A DNA stretch of 13,728 bases, taken from the NCBI GenBank assembly GCA_021806185.1, contig JAJZXZ010000005.1, forward strand, positions 1-13,728, written 5' to 3'. Positions 6,351 through 11,978 of the stretch are shown one piece after another. The DNA is from Microcaldota archaeon (lineage in GTDB: Archaea > Micrarchaeota > Micrarchaeia > Micrarchaeales > Micrarchaeaceae). Every line of letters starts with the position of its first letter. Positions within the stretch are counted from its first letter, which is position 1. The notes under the pieces were generated by a model, which searched no databases, was not told the origin of the DNA, and worked only from the letters and a program-made list of their open reading frames with translations. Made by a program: the position numbers and the translations under genes.

Positions 6351-7748
6351 TTGGCACGCAAAACCCTGTATGCTGACATCGGCCCGTTAATGGCCCCGAA
6401 GAGCGTTGCGGTAATAGGCGCAACGGAAAAGCCTGGAAAGGTAGGCAACGCGATAATGCAGAATTACATAGACGTCGGATTCCAGGGGCGGCTCTACCCA
6501 ATTAACATAAATGCTGAAGGGAGGATAATGGGTTATGATGCATACAAGAGCATACTTGACGTCAAGAAGGAGATAGACCTTGCCGTAATAAGCGTGCCTG
6601 CAGAGGTCGTGCCGAAGGTGCTTGAGGAGTGCGGCAAGGCTAAGGTAAAGGGTGTGGTCATAGTGACCAGCGGCTTCGCCGAAGTCGGCAGGGATGACCT
6701 GCAGGATAAAATCGTCTCCATATCGAAGAAGTACCGCGTGCCGGTCATAGGGCCGAACTGCCTCGGCGTCATGGACACCAGAGCGCGCAACGACACGCTT
6801 TTCCTACCTACCTCGAAGATAGATAGGCCTAAGATTGGCGGTGTGAGCTTCGTCTCGCAGAGCGGGTCCGTCGGCAGCTCGTTGCTTGACCTCATAAGCG
6901 GCGAAGGTTTCGGCCTGGCCAGGTTCATATCATACGGTAATGCAGCGGTGGTCGATGAGGCCGACCTGCTCAATTACTTAGCTCATGATAAGGAGACCAA
7001 GGTGATAATCTACTACATGGAGGGAGCTAAGCGTGGCAGGGAGTTCGTCAAGGTGGCGAAGACCGCGACTAGGCTCAAGCCGGTTGTGATACTCAAGGGC
7101 GGGATGACCCCATCAGGGGCGAGCGCTGCGCATTCGCATACAGCTTCGCTCGCGGGTAGCACGCAGGCTTACGAGGCCGTATTCAGGCAGTTTGGCTTTG
7201 TCGAGGCGCGCACCCTGGAGGACTGCCTTTATTTCGCGAAGATATTCGATACGCAGCCTCTCACTGCAGGCAACCGCATAGCCGTGCTGACCAACGGCGG
7301 CGGGCACGGAGTGCTAGCCACAGATGCGCTGTACAACAACGGGCTGACAATGCCCGAGCTCAGCAAGGAGAACCAGAGGAGCCTGCGCAGGATTATGCCA
7401 GGCATAGTTAACATCAGGCTCCCGCTCGACATAGGAGGCGACGCCGACGCTGGCAGGTTCGCGGCGGCGCTGGACGCGCTTAGCAACGACAAGAATGTTG
7501 ACGCGATAATGGCGATAACCCTTTTCCAGACGCCTGGCGCAGACGAGAGCGTGGCAGACGCGATAGTCAACCACGCGGCTAAGAGGCTGAAGCCCATCGT
7601 TGCGGTCAGCACCGGGAGCGCATACACGAAATCGCATGTGTCGCTCATGGAGAACGGCGGAGTGCCGGTGTACGAATCGCCTGATGCAGCGGCCAGGGCG
7701 CTGGCAGCTCTCGTAAATTATTCGAGGTACAGGAAAAGGATAGCCTAA
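6351..7748 (+). CDS. acdA: Acetyl/acyl-CoA synthetase (ADP-forming), alpha subunit
   Basis: This 465-residue protein has a CoA-binding Rossmann domain at the start (APKSVAVIGATEKPGKVG, 15-32), a succinyl-CoA-ligase-like fold through the middle, and the catalytic loop SHTASLAGS (262-270), whose H263 is the phosphorylated histidine that links CoA-thioester cleavage to ADP phosphorylation. GPNCLGV (134-140) and FVSQSGSVG (167-175) are conserved signatures. The length matches stand-alone alpha subunits, so alpha and beta are separate genes in beta-alpha order. The start is TTG at 6351: the next Met (14) would remove the segment preceding the Rossmann strand, and the TTG sits four bases after the beta-subunit stop. 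The stop at 7746-7748 abuts the stop of the convergent gene with no bases between. Confidence 0.94.
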   Translation: MARKTLYADIGPLMAPKSVAVIGATEKPGKVGNAIMQNYIDVGFQGRLYPININAEGRIMGYDAYKSILDVKKEIDLAVISVPAEVVPKVLEECGKAKVKGVVIVTSGFAEVGRDDLQDKIVSISKKYRVPVIGPNCLGVMDTRARNDTLFLPTSKIDRPKIGGVSFVSQSGSVGSSLLDLISGEGFGLARFISYGNAAVVDEADLLNYLAHDKETKVIIYYMEGAKRGREFVKVAKTATRLKPVVILKGGMTPSGASAAHSHTASLAGSTQAYEAVFRQFGFVEARTLEDCLYFAKIFDTQPLTAGNRIAVLTNGGGHGVLATDALYNNGLTMPELSKENQRSLRRIMPGIVNIRLPLDIGGDADAGRFAAALDALSNDKNVDAIMAITLFQTPGADESVADAIVNHAAKRLKPIVAVSTGSAYTKSHVSLMENGGVPVYESPDAAARALAALVNYSRYRKRIA

Positions 7749-8123
7749 TCAGAAGATCTCGCCGTTCCTTCTCAGCTCAGACAGCCGCGCTATGCCCTTT
7801 TCTGTTATGCGCAGCTTGGGGTTGCGGGATCCGTCGACCTCGACCGTCACGAAGAACCCGTCCTTGTCGACCTCCTCTGTAAGCAGGCCGTCCATATCCT
7901 CCTTCATGTGTCGGTAGGCTATCATCTCCACGTCCGTATCTTCCGGTGAAAGAGAAAGCTTTTCGGCTACGGCTTTTGCCAAAGTCGTCCAAGTAACTGG
8001 GTTGCCCTTCCTCAGCATCTCCTCTGTTGTGGAGAGTAGCTTGGTCTTGATCTCCTGGATCGAGAAAGGAGCTACGTGCTGCACGACGCCATCGCGAAGT
8101 ACGCTTGACATTTGGGCCGCCAT
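7749..8123 (-). CDS. Small orphan protein with winged-helix-like C-terminus
   Basis: This 124-residue protein is not assigned to a known family. The visible pattern is a helical N-terminal half (residues about 20-55, with FSIQEIKTKLLSTTEEMLRK and TTLAKAVAEKL), an acidic central stretch (EDTDVEM...HMKEDMD), and a C-terminal strand-turn-strand then helix (FFVTVEVDG, then LRITEKGIARLSEL). The last part resembles the wing and final helix of winged-helix regulators. No membrane segment, cysteines or catalytic motif are visible. The ATG at 8123 is supported by a TATA element about 24 bases upstream, which implies a leaderless mRNA; Met5 (8111) is an alternative start. The gene stands alone between two operons and is convergent with acdA, so read-through from acdA would be antisense to it. 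Confidence 0.75.
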   Translation of the reverse strand: MAAQMSSVLRDGVVQHVAPFSIQEIKTKLLSTTEEMLRKGNPVTWTTLAKAVAEKLSLSPEDTDVEMIAYRHMKEDMDGLLTEEVDKDGFFVTVEVDGSRNPKLRITEKGIARLSELRRNGEIF

Positions 8124-8141
8124 GGGTCTAACAATACCAAG

Positions 8142-8150
8142 ATTTATATT
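8142..8150 (-). promoter_or_regulatory. TATA box candidate for the 124-residue orphan gene
   Basis: The minus strand reads AATATAAAT, centred about 24 bases upstream of the ATG at 8123, which fits a leaderless archaeal promoter. Purines (GAAAGC) lie just upstream in the BRE position. Confidence 0.5.
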
Positions 8151-8193
8151 GCTTTCACGCGTTACGTCGCTTTAGGAAGTTGAATTCTTACAC

Positions 8194-8244
8194 TTTTTCA
8201 ATTTTTCTAACCACAACTCATGCGCCTCAGAATAAGACCTTTTT
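8194..8244 (+). terminator. Oligo-T runs, possible terminator for the acdB-acdA transcript
   Basis: Three runs of five T occur at 8194-8198, 8202-8206 and 8240-8244 on the plus strand, in a stretch richer in A+T than the genes around it. Archaeal RNA polymerase can stop on such tracts without a hairpin. No comparable tract is found at the acdA stop, so the acdB-acdA transcript may run antisense through the orphan gene and end here. The evidence is base composition only. Confidence 0.3.
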
Positions 8245-8311
8245 GCCCAAAGCCGCCGTTAACTTTCAATTATCTGTTTCCAACGTCCTGGCCAGCTTGC
8301 GTGTGCAAAGA

Positions 8312-8319
8312 TTTTAATA
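8312..8319 (+). promoter_or_regulatory. TATA box candidate for the S19e-FtsY operon
   Basis: TTTTAATA follows a purine-rich CAAAGA at 8306-8311 that could be the BRE. A start near 8342-8346 would give a leader of about 45-50 bases containing the palindrome at 8361-8374 and the AAGGAG site. Other AT-rich elements nearby (TTTTATGG at 8322, AATTATAC at 8331) could serve instead. Confidence 0.4.
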
Positions 8320-8360
8320 GGTTTTATGGCAATTATACTCATCAGGCTCTATTTGTCTGC

Positions 8361-8374
8361 GGCGCCATGGCGCC
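8361..8374. promoter_or_regulatory. Perfect 14-bp palindrome in the S19e leader
   Basis: GGCGCCATGGCGCC is its own reverse complement. In RNA it can form a five-pair GC stem with a CATG loop, ending seven bases before the GGAG of the S19e gene. As DNA it could be an operator for a dimeric regulator. The sequence is directly visible; any role is inference. Confidence 0.5.
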
Positions 8375-8390
8375 AAGCTAAGGAGATTGA

Positions 8391-8804
8391 ATGACAAATG
8401 CATTTGATGTTAAGGGCTCTGCCCTAGTCAGGCTCGCGGCCGAGAGGCTGAAGGGGCTAATGGCGAAGCCGGCTTACATAGACTACGTGAAATCAGGCGC
8501 GAACAGGGAGAGGACGCCAAATAGCCCAGATTTCTGGTACATAAGGAGCGCGTCAATACTCAGACAGGTCTACATGAACGGGCCGATAGGAGTTGAGCGG
8601 CTAAGGACCCGGTACGGCTCGAGGAAGGAGCACGTAATCCACAGGAGGCACCACACCAAGGCAGGCGGCAGCATAATAAGGGATGCATGCCAGTCTCTTG
8701 AGAAGCTTGAGTTTGTCAAGAATACAAAGGCGGGCAGGGTGATAACACCGAAGGGAAAGTCGTTCCTGGACAAGCTCTCCAGAGAGGTAGAGGCACAGAG
8801 ATAG
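8391..8804 (+). CDS. rps19e: Ribosomal protein S19e (eS19)
   Basis: This 137-residue protein of the small ribosomal subunit has the normal archaeal length and pattern: the N-terminal helix with LVRLAAERLK, the segment KPAYIDYVKSGANRERTP, DFWYIRSASILRQVY, and the basic winged-helix stretch RTRYGSRKEHVIHRRHHTKAGGSIIR that contacts rRNA, closing with ITPKGKSFLDKL. It sits on the head of the 30S subunit and is needed for late small-subunit maturation in eukaryotes. AAGGAG ends five bases before the ATG, one of the clearest ribosome-binding sites in the window. It is the first gene of an eight-gene operon, with seven bases to the next start. Confidence 0.97.
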   Translation: MTNAFDVKGSALVRLAAERLKGLMAKPAYIDYVKSGANRERTPNSPDFWYIRSASILRQVYMNGPIGVERLRTRYGSRKEHVIHRRHHTKAGGSIIRDACQSLEKLEFVKNTKAGRVITPKGKSFLDKLSREVEAQR

Positions 8805-8811
8805 TGGTGGC

Positions 8812-9120
8812 ATGGCGTACGATGAGGAGGAGGGAGGCCAGAAAAGGGCGAACAGGAGGCTTGCCGCTGCAATAAAGAGCATGCAGATTGAGCAGCAGAA
8901 GAAGGAGCTGATGAAGCAGCTGCTCGACTCGAAAGCATACGAGCGCCTCATGAACATAAGGATCTCAAACCCAGAGCTCTATGAACAGATGGTTAAGGTT
9001 GTCGTATCGCTTGCGCAGACAAACAGGCTGCAGGGAAAGATGACGGAGGCCCAGCTGCTCTCCATACTTGGGAAGGTGACGGTCAGGAAAGAGCCGACGA
9101 TAAATTTCAAGAGGAAGTGA
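8812..9120 (+). CDS. DNA-binding protein of the PDCD5/TFAR19 family
   Basis: This 102-residue protein matches archaeal PDCD5 homologues in length and pattern. It has an acidic start (DEEEGG), a long charged N-terminal helix (about 10-36), a three-helix core with YERLMNIRISNPELYEQM (43-60) and VVVSLAQTNRL (63-73), and ending in VRKEPTINFKRK. Archaeal members bind double-stranded DNA weakly and have been linked to ribosome and chaperone networks; the exact role is unsettled. GGTGG lies upstream of the ATG, overlapping the region after the S19e stop. The next gene, L39e, starts four bases after its stop. Its fixed place in this ribosomal operon across archaea argues for a translation-linked role. 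Confidence 0.93.
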   Translation: MAYDEEEGGQKRANRRLAAAIKSMQIEQQKKELMKQLLDSKAYERLMNIRISNPELYEQMVKVVVSLAQTNRLQGKMTEAQLLSILGKVTVRKEPTINFKRK

Positions 9121-9124
9121 TGCT

Positions 9125-9286
9125 ATGTCGAAGAAATCAAATATAAAGAAACAGAGGCTTGGGAAGGCCCTGAAGAAATCAAGGAGGATTCCGCTCCTGA
9201 CGGTAGTCAGGACCCACCGGAGATTGCAGTCGAACATGTTCGCAAGGAACTGGCGAAGGACAAAACTCGGGATTGAGGATGATTAG
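9125..9286 (+). CDS. rpl39e: Ribosomal protein L39e (eL39)
   Basis: This 53-codon gene is easily missed because of its size. The product begins MSKKSNIKKQRLGKALKKSR and has the diagnostic L39e core VVRTHRRLQSNMFARNWRRTKLGI. It is strongly basic except for its last three residues (EDD), a small acidic tail after the usual end. L39e lines the wall of the peptide exit tunnel near its opening. It starts four bases after the PDCD5-family stop, and its own stop (9284-9286) is directly followed by the ATG of L31e. Confidence 0.97.
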   Translation: MSKKSNIKKQRLGKALKKSRRIPLLTVVRTHRRLQSNMFARNWRRTKLGIEDD

Positions 9287-9601
9287 ATGGCTACACGCAT
9301 GCTCCTGACGATAAACATGCGCAGGTACCTTGTCACGCAGCCCAGGAACAAGAGGAAATACAAGGCGATAAGGTACCTCCGCGAGAGGATATCGCACTAC
9401 ACAAAGACGGACATAGACAACGTGCTGCTCAGCCAGTCGCTGAACTCTGAGGTGCTGAAGAGGGTGGCGAAGAGCATGGCACCAGTGAAGCTTACCGTCA
9501 AGATAGACAACGGAAAGGCGACCGCAGAGCCGTTCTCCGCAGAGAAGGAGCAGAAGAAGGAGGAGAAAGAGGCGAAACAGAAGGAGAGCCAGAAGAAATG
9601 A
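9287..9601 (+). CDS. rpl31e: Ribosomal protein L31e (eL31)
   Basis: This 104-residue protein of the large subunit has its core at residues about 6-80 with typical L31e features: INMRRYLVTQPRNKRKYKAI, RYLRERISHYTKTDIDNVLLSQSLN, and a final strand VKLTVKIDNGKATAEPF. L31e sits at the tunnel exit, next to where SRP and nascent-chain factors bind, so its neighbours L39e and FtsY are functionally close. Residues about 84-104 form a Lys/Glu-rich, probably disordered tail not needed for the core fold. The ATG follows the L39e stop with no gap; the aIF6 gene starts four bases after its stop. Confidence 0.96.
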   Translation: MATRMLLTINMRRYLVTQPRNKRKYKAIRYLRERISHYTKTDIDNVLLSQSLNSEVLKRVAKSMAPVKLTVKIDNGKATAEPFSAEKEQKKEEKEAKQKESQKK

Positions 9602-9605
9602 GTTT

Positions 9606-10274
9606 ATGGAAGCCGCTAAATGCCAGGTGAACGGCAGCGACTACATAGGAGCTTTCGCAACCACCACAGACAGATATACGTTCGTGCCTTTCGGCATGCC
9701 AGCGAAGCTGATAACAATGATACACGATGTGCTTAAGACCGAATGCGTAAGCATAGGCATAAATGGCACCGACCTTATCGGTCTTTTCTCTAGGGCGAAC
9801 TCCAACGGCATCCTCGTGTCAAACATAGCAAGCGCAGAGGACGTTGCTAGGATAAAGGAGCCGGGCCTGGACATCAACGTCGAGATACTGAAGAGCAACA
9901 TAAATGCGATAGGGAATACGGTGCTCGCCAACGACCGCATTGCCATAATCGATGTCGAATACGATGACAGCGAGGCGAAACAGATAGGCGATGTGCTTGG
10001 CGTTGAGGTGGTGAAAAAGGAGATAGGGGGCTTTAAGACCGTAGGTGCAACAAATATACTGACAAATGGCGGGTGCGTGATAAACAACAGGGGAAGCGAC
10101 TCCGATAAGGAGACGCTAGACAAGATGACTGGATTCGACTCTGTGAGGACGACAGCGAACACGGGATCCCTCATCGTAGGCATGGCGTCGCTCGCGAATT
10201 CGAACGGGTTGCTGGTCGGCAGCGATACGACAGGTTTCGAGATGGAGCGTATGCTTCAGGCTTTAGGGGATTGA
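9606..10274 (+). CDS. eif6: Translation initiation factor aIF6 (ribosome anti-association factor)
   Basis: This 222-residue protein has the five-fold repeated alpha/beta propeller pattern of eIF6. The repeats are recognisable by recurring NxNGILV/N-G-x-L motifs, such as RANSNGILVSNIAS (64-77), GATNILTNGGCVINNRGS and LANSNGLLVGSDTTGFEM near the end. The factor binds the 50S subunit on its intersubunit face and blocks early joining with 30S, and takes part in late subunit maturation. The position between L31e and LX is the standard archaeal arrangement. Its stop is followed immediately by the ATG of LX. Confidence 0.96.
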   Translation: MEAAKCQVNGSDYIGAFATTTDRYTFVPFGMPAKLITMIHDVLKTECVSIGINGTDLIGLFSRANSNGILVSNIASAEDVARIKEPGLDINVEILKSNINAIGNTVLANDRIAIIDVEYDDSEAKQIGDVLGVEVVKKEIGGFKTVGATNILTNGGCVINNRGSDSDKETLDKMTGFDSVRTTANTGSLIVGMASLANSNGLLVGSDTTGFEMERMLQALGD

Positions 10275-10460
10275 ATGCGCAGCAAGGTGCAAACATACGT
10301 GGTGAGTGGTATCATAAAGAAAGGCGGGCAGAGGAAGTTCAGCCTGCAGCTCAGCGCGGTGAGCGAGAGGCACGCGACGGCGTTAGCGAAAAGCATACTC
10401 GGCAGCAGGCACGGGCTAAGGTCGACAGCATACTCAATACTCGAGGTAAAGAAGGGTTGA
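10275..10460 (+). CDS. rplX: Ribosomal protein LX (L18a/L20a family)
   Basis: This 61-residue protein matches archaeal LX in length. It starts with a strand (KVQTYVVSGIIKKGGQRKFSLQLSAVS) and continues into a helix (ERHATALAKSILGSRHGL) with a closing strand. It is one of the two half-size modules that make up eukaryotic L18a and binds the large subunit near the central protuberance. The ATG abuts the aIF6 stop, so translational coupling is likely. Prefoldin alpha begins six bases after its stop. Confidence 0.93.
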   Translation: MRSKVQTYVVSGIIKKGGQRKFSLQLSAVSERHATALAKSILGSRHGLRSTAYSILEVKKG

Positions 10461-10466
10461 TCCGCG

Positions 10467-10892
10467 ATGGCGCAGCCTGAAAATCGCACGCGTGAGGAAG
10501 AGCTCTACACCCTAAGCTACATGCAGCAGCTCTACCAGAGCCAGCACAATGCCGTAGTAAACGAGATGAACAGGGTCGTCCAGTACCTAAACGAGCTAGC
10601 ATCGCTTAAGAAGACACTCGACGATTCCGGTATGCTTGATGGCAAGGACGTGCTTGTCAGCCTTGGAGCCGGAGCCTACATGAACTCAAGGTCCGATAGG
10701 CTGGAATCTGTGCTAGTGGACATAGGAGCTGGCTATGTTGTGGAGAAGGATATAGGGGCGGCAAAGGCTTTCGTGGATGATAGAACTCAGAGATCCACCC
10801 AGACGTTCAACAATCTTGTCAAGAACAGGAATGAGCTGCGCGATGCGATAATTGACGTTGCGCGCAGGATTGATGCGCTGAACCGCAGGTAA
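10467..10892 (+). CDS. pfdA: Prefoldin alpha subunit
   Basis: This 141-residue protein has the alpha-prefoldin layout: an N-terminal coiled coil (about 10-50, with heptad-like LYTLSYMQQLYQSQHNAVVNEM), a central beta-hairpin region (VLVSLGAGAYMNSRSDR and SVLVDIGAGYVVEKDI) that forms the hexamer platform, and a C-terminal coiled coil (about 96-139). Two alpha and four beta subunits form a jellyfish-shaped hexamer that holds unfolded proteins and passes them to the thermosome. It lies between LX and FtsY, as in many archaea, with five bases before FtsY. The beta subunit is not in this window. Confidence 0.95.
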   Translation: MAQPENRTREEELYTLSYMQQLYQSQHNAVVNEMNRVVQYLNELASLKKTLDDSGMLDGKDVLVSLGAGAYMNSRSDRLESVLVDIGAGYVVEKDIGAAKAFVDDRTQRSTQTFNNLVKNRNELRDAIIDVARRIDALNRR

Positions 10893-10897
10893 TCCGG

Positions 10898-11935
10898 ATG
10901 TTCGACGAATTGCGCAAGAGGATATCGAGCGCGGTAAAAGGGTTCATAAAGAAGGAGGAGAGGGAAGCAAAGCCACCTGCTGAAACCATGCCCGATAGCC
11001 GCGGGGAGGCGAAAGGGCCAGCCCTATCAGTGGATACATCAGTAGGCACAAGGATCAAGGGCGCGTTCGGCGGCAGCGTAAAGCTGAGCGAGAGGGAAGT
11101 GGAAACATTCCTCGGGGAGCTGGAGGATTCGTTGCTGAAATCCGATGTGTCGTACAGCGCTACGGAGAGCTTCATAGCGATACTTAGGAGGAAGCTCGAG
11201 TCATCAAGGTTCAAGCCAAAGGAGATAGACCAGATGGTAACAGATGTGGTGCGCACATCACTCCTCGAGACGCTCCAGAGCCCTGAGCAGAGCATAGACC
11301 TGGTAAAGTTCGTGAAGGAGAGGGTGGTGACAGGCGAGATACCTGTGAAGATACTCTTCCTCGGACCCAATGGCACTGGCAAGACCACTACGATGGGGAA
11401 GATAGCGGCGTTGCTGAAGAAGAATGGCATGGAGAGTGTATTCTCAGCCAGCGACACCTTCCGCGCGGCTGCCATAGAGCAGACGGAGCATCACGCGAGG
11501 GCGATAGGCTCGCACGTGATAAAGAGCAAATATGGTGCCGACCCGGCAAGTGTAGCATTCGATGCGATAGCATACGCAAAGGCGCACAACATCCCTACTG
11601 TGCTGATAGACACCGCCGGCAGGCAGGAGACAAACAAGAACCTCATCAACGAGATGGTGAAGATTGTCAAGGTAGCGAAGCCAGATATCACTTTATTCGT
11701 GGGCGAGAGCACCGCCGGGAACGCGCTCACAAGCCAGATCAGGGAGTTCTCTAAGTACATGAAGATAGATGGGATAATACTCACGAAACTCGACTGCGAT
11801 GCGAGGGGCGGCAACGCGGTGTCCATAGCAAGCGCAACCGGCATACCAATACTGTTCTTCGGCATCGGCGAGTCATACGACGCATTGGTTAGATACACTC
11901 CGGAATTCGTTGTAGACTCAATATTACCAAATTAG
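10898..11935 (+). CDS. ftsY: Signal recognition particle receptor FtsY
   Basis: This 345-residue protein has a basic, amphipathic N-terminal helix (FDELRKRISSAVKGFIKKEE) followed by a short charged linker, then the SRP-GTPase N domain (about 60-148) and G domain. GTPase motifs are visible: G1 GPNGTGKT (156-163), SASDTFRAAAIEQ (183-195), G3 DTAGR (238-242), G4 TKLD (296-299) and the closing GIGE. The protein ends straight after the G domain with no methionine-rich M domain, which separates it from SRP54. It docks SRP-ribosome complexes at the membrane and both GTPases hydrolyse GTP on release. The acidic A domain of bacterial FtsY is reduced to about 45 residues here, as is common in archaea. 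It is the last gene of the operon. Confidence 0.96.
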   Translation: MFDELRKRISSAVKGFIKKEEREAKPPAETMPDSRGEAKGPALSVDTSVGTRIKGAFGGSVKLSEREVETFLGELEDSLLKSDVSYSATESFIAILRRKLESSRFKPKEIDQMVTDVVRTSLLETLQSPEQSIDLVKFVKERVVTGEIPVKILFLGPNGTGKTTTMGKIAALLKKNGMESVFSASDTFRAAAIEQTEHHARAIGSHVIKSKYGADPASVAFDAIAYAKAHNIPTVLIDTAGRQETNKNLINEMVKIVKVAKPDITLFVGESTAGNALTSQIREFSKYMKIDGIILTKLDCDARGGNAVSIASATGIPILFFGIGESYDALVRYTPEFVVDSILPN

Positions 11936-11940
11936 TGAGC

Positions 11941-11948
11941 AATTTATA
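11941..11948 (+). promoter_or_regulatory. TATA box candidate for the TadA/CpaF-like ATPase gene
   Basis: ATTTATAA lies in the 43-base gap after FtsY, centred about 34 bases before the ATG at 11979. This suggests a short-leader transcript independent of the ribosomal operon. A second AT-rich element (AATATAAG, about 11961-11968) is too close for normal spacing. Confidence 0.45.
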
Positions 11949-11978
11949 ACTTGCCCCGCAATATAAGTCAGTGGGCAA

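Noticed and set aside
6533..6973. Long minus-strand frame inside the acetyl-CoA synthetase alpha gene
   Set aside because: Ser/Thr/Leu-rich antisense shadow of a clearly conserved gene.
8220..8381. A 53-codon open frame on the plus strand in the S19e leader, ending just before the GGAG site
   Set aside because: It overlaps the predicted promoter and oligo-T tracts, has no ribosome-binding site, shows codon choice unlike the neighbours and no recognisable pattern. Most likely chance.
10819..11475. Minus-strand frame of over 200 codons across prefoldin alpha and FtsY
   Set aside because: It crosses two well-supported genes; composition is typical of antisense frames and nothing is recognisable in it.
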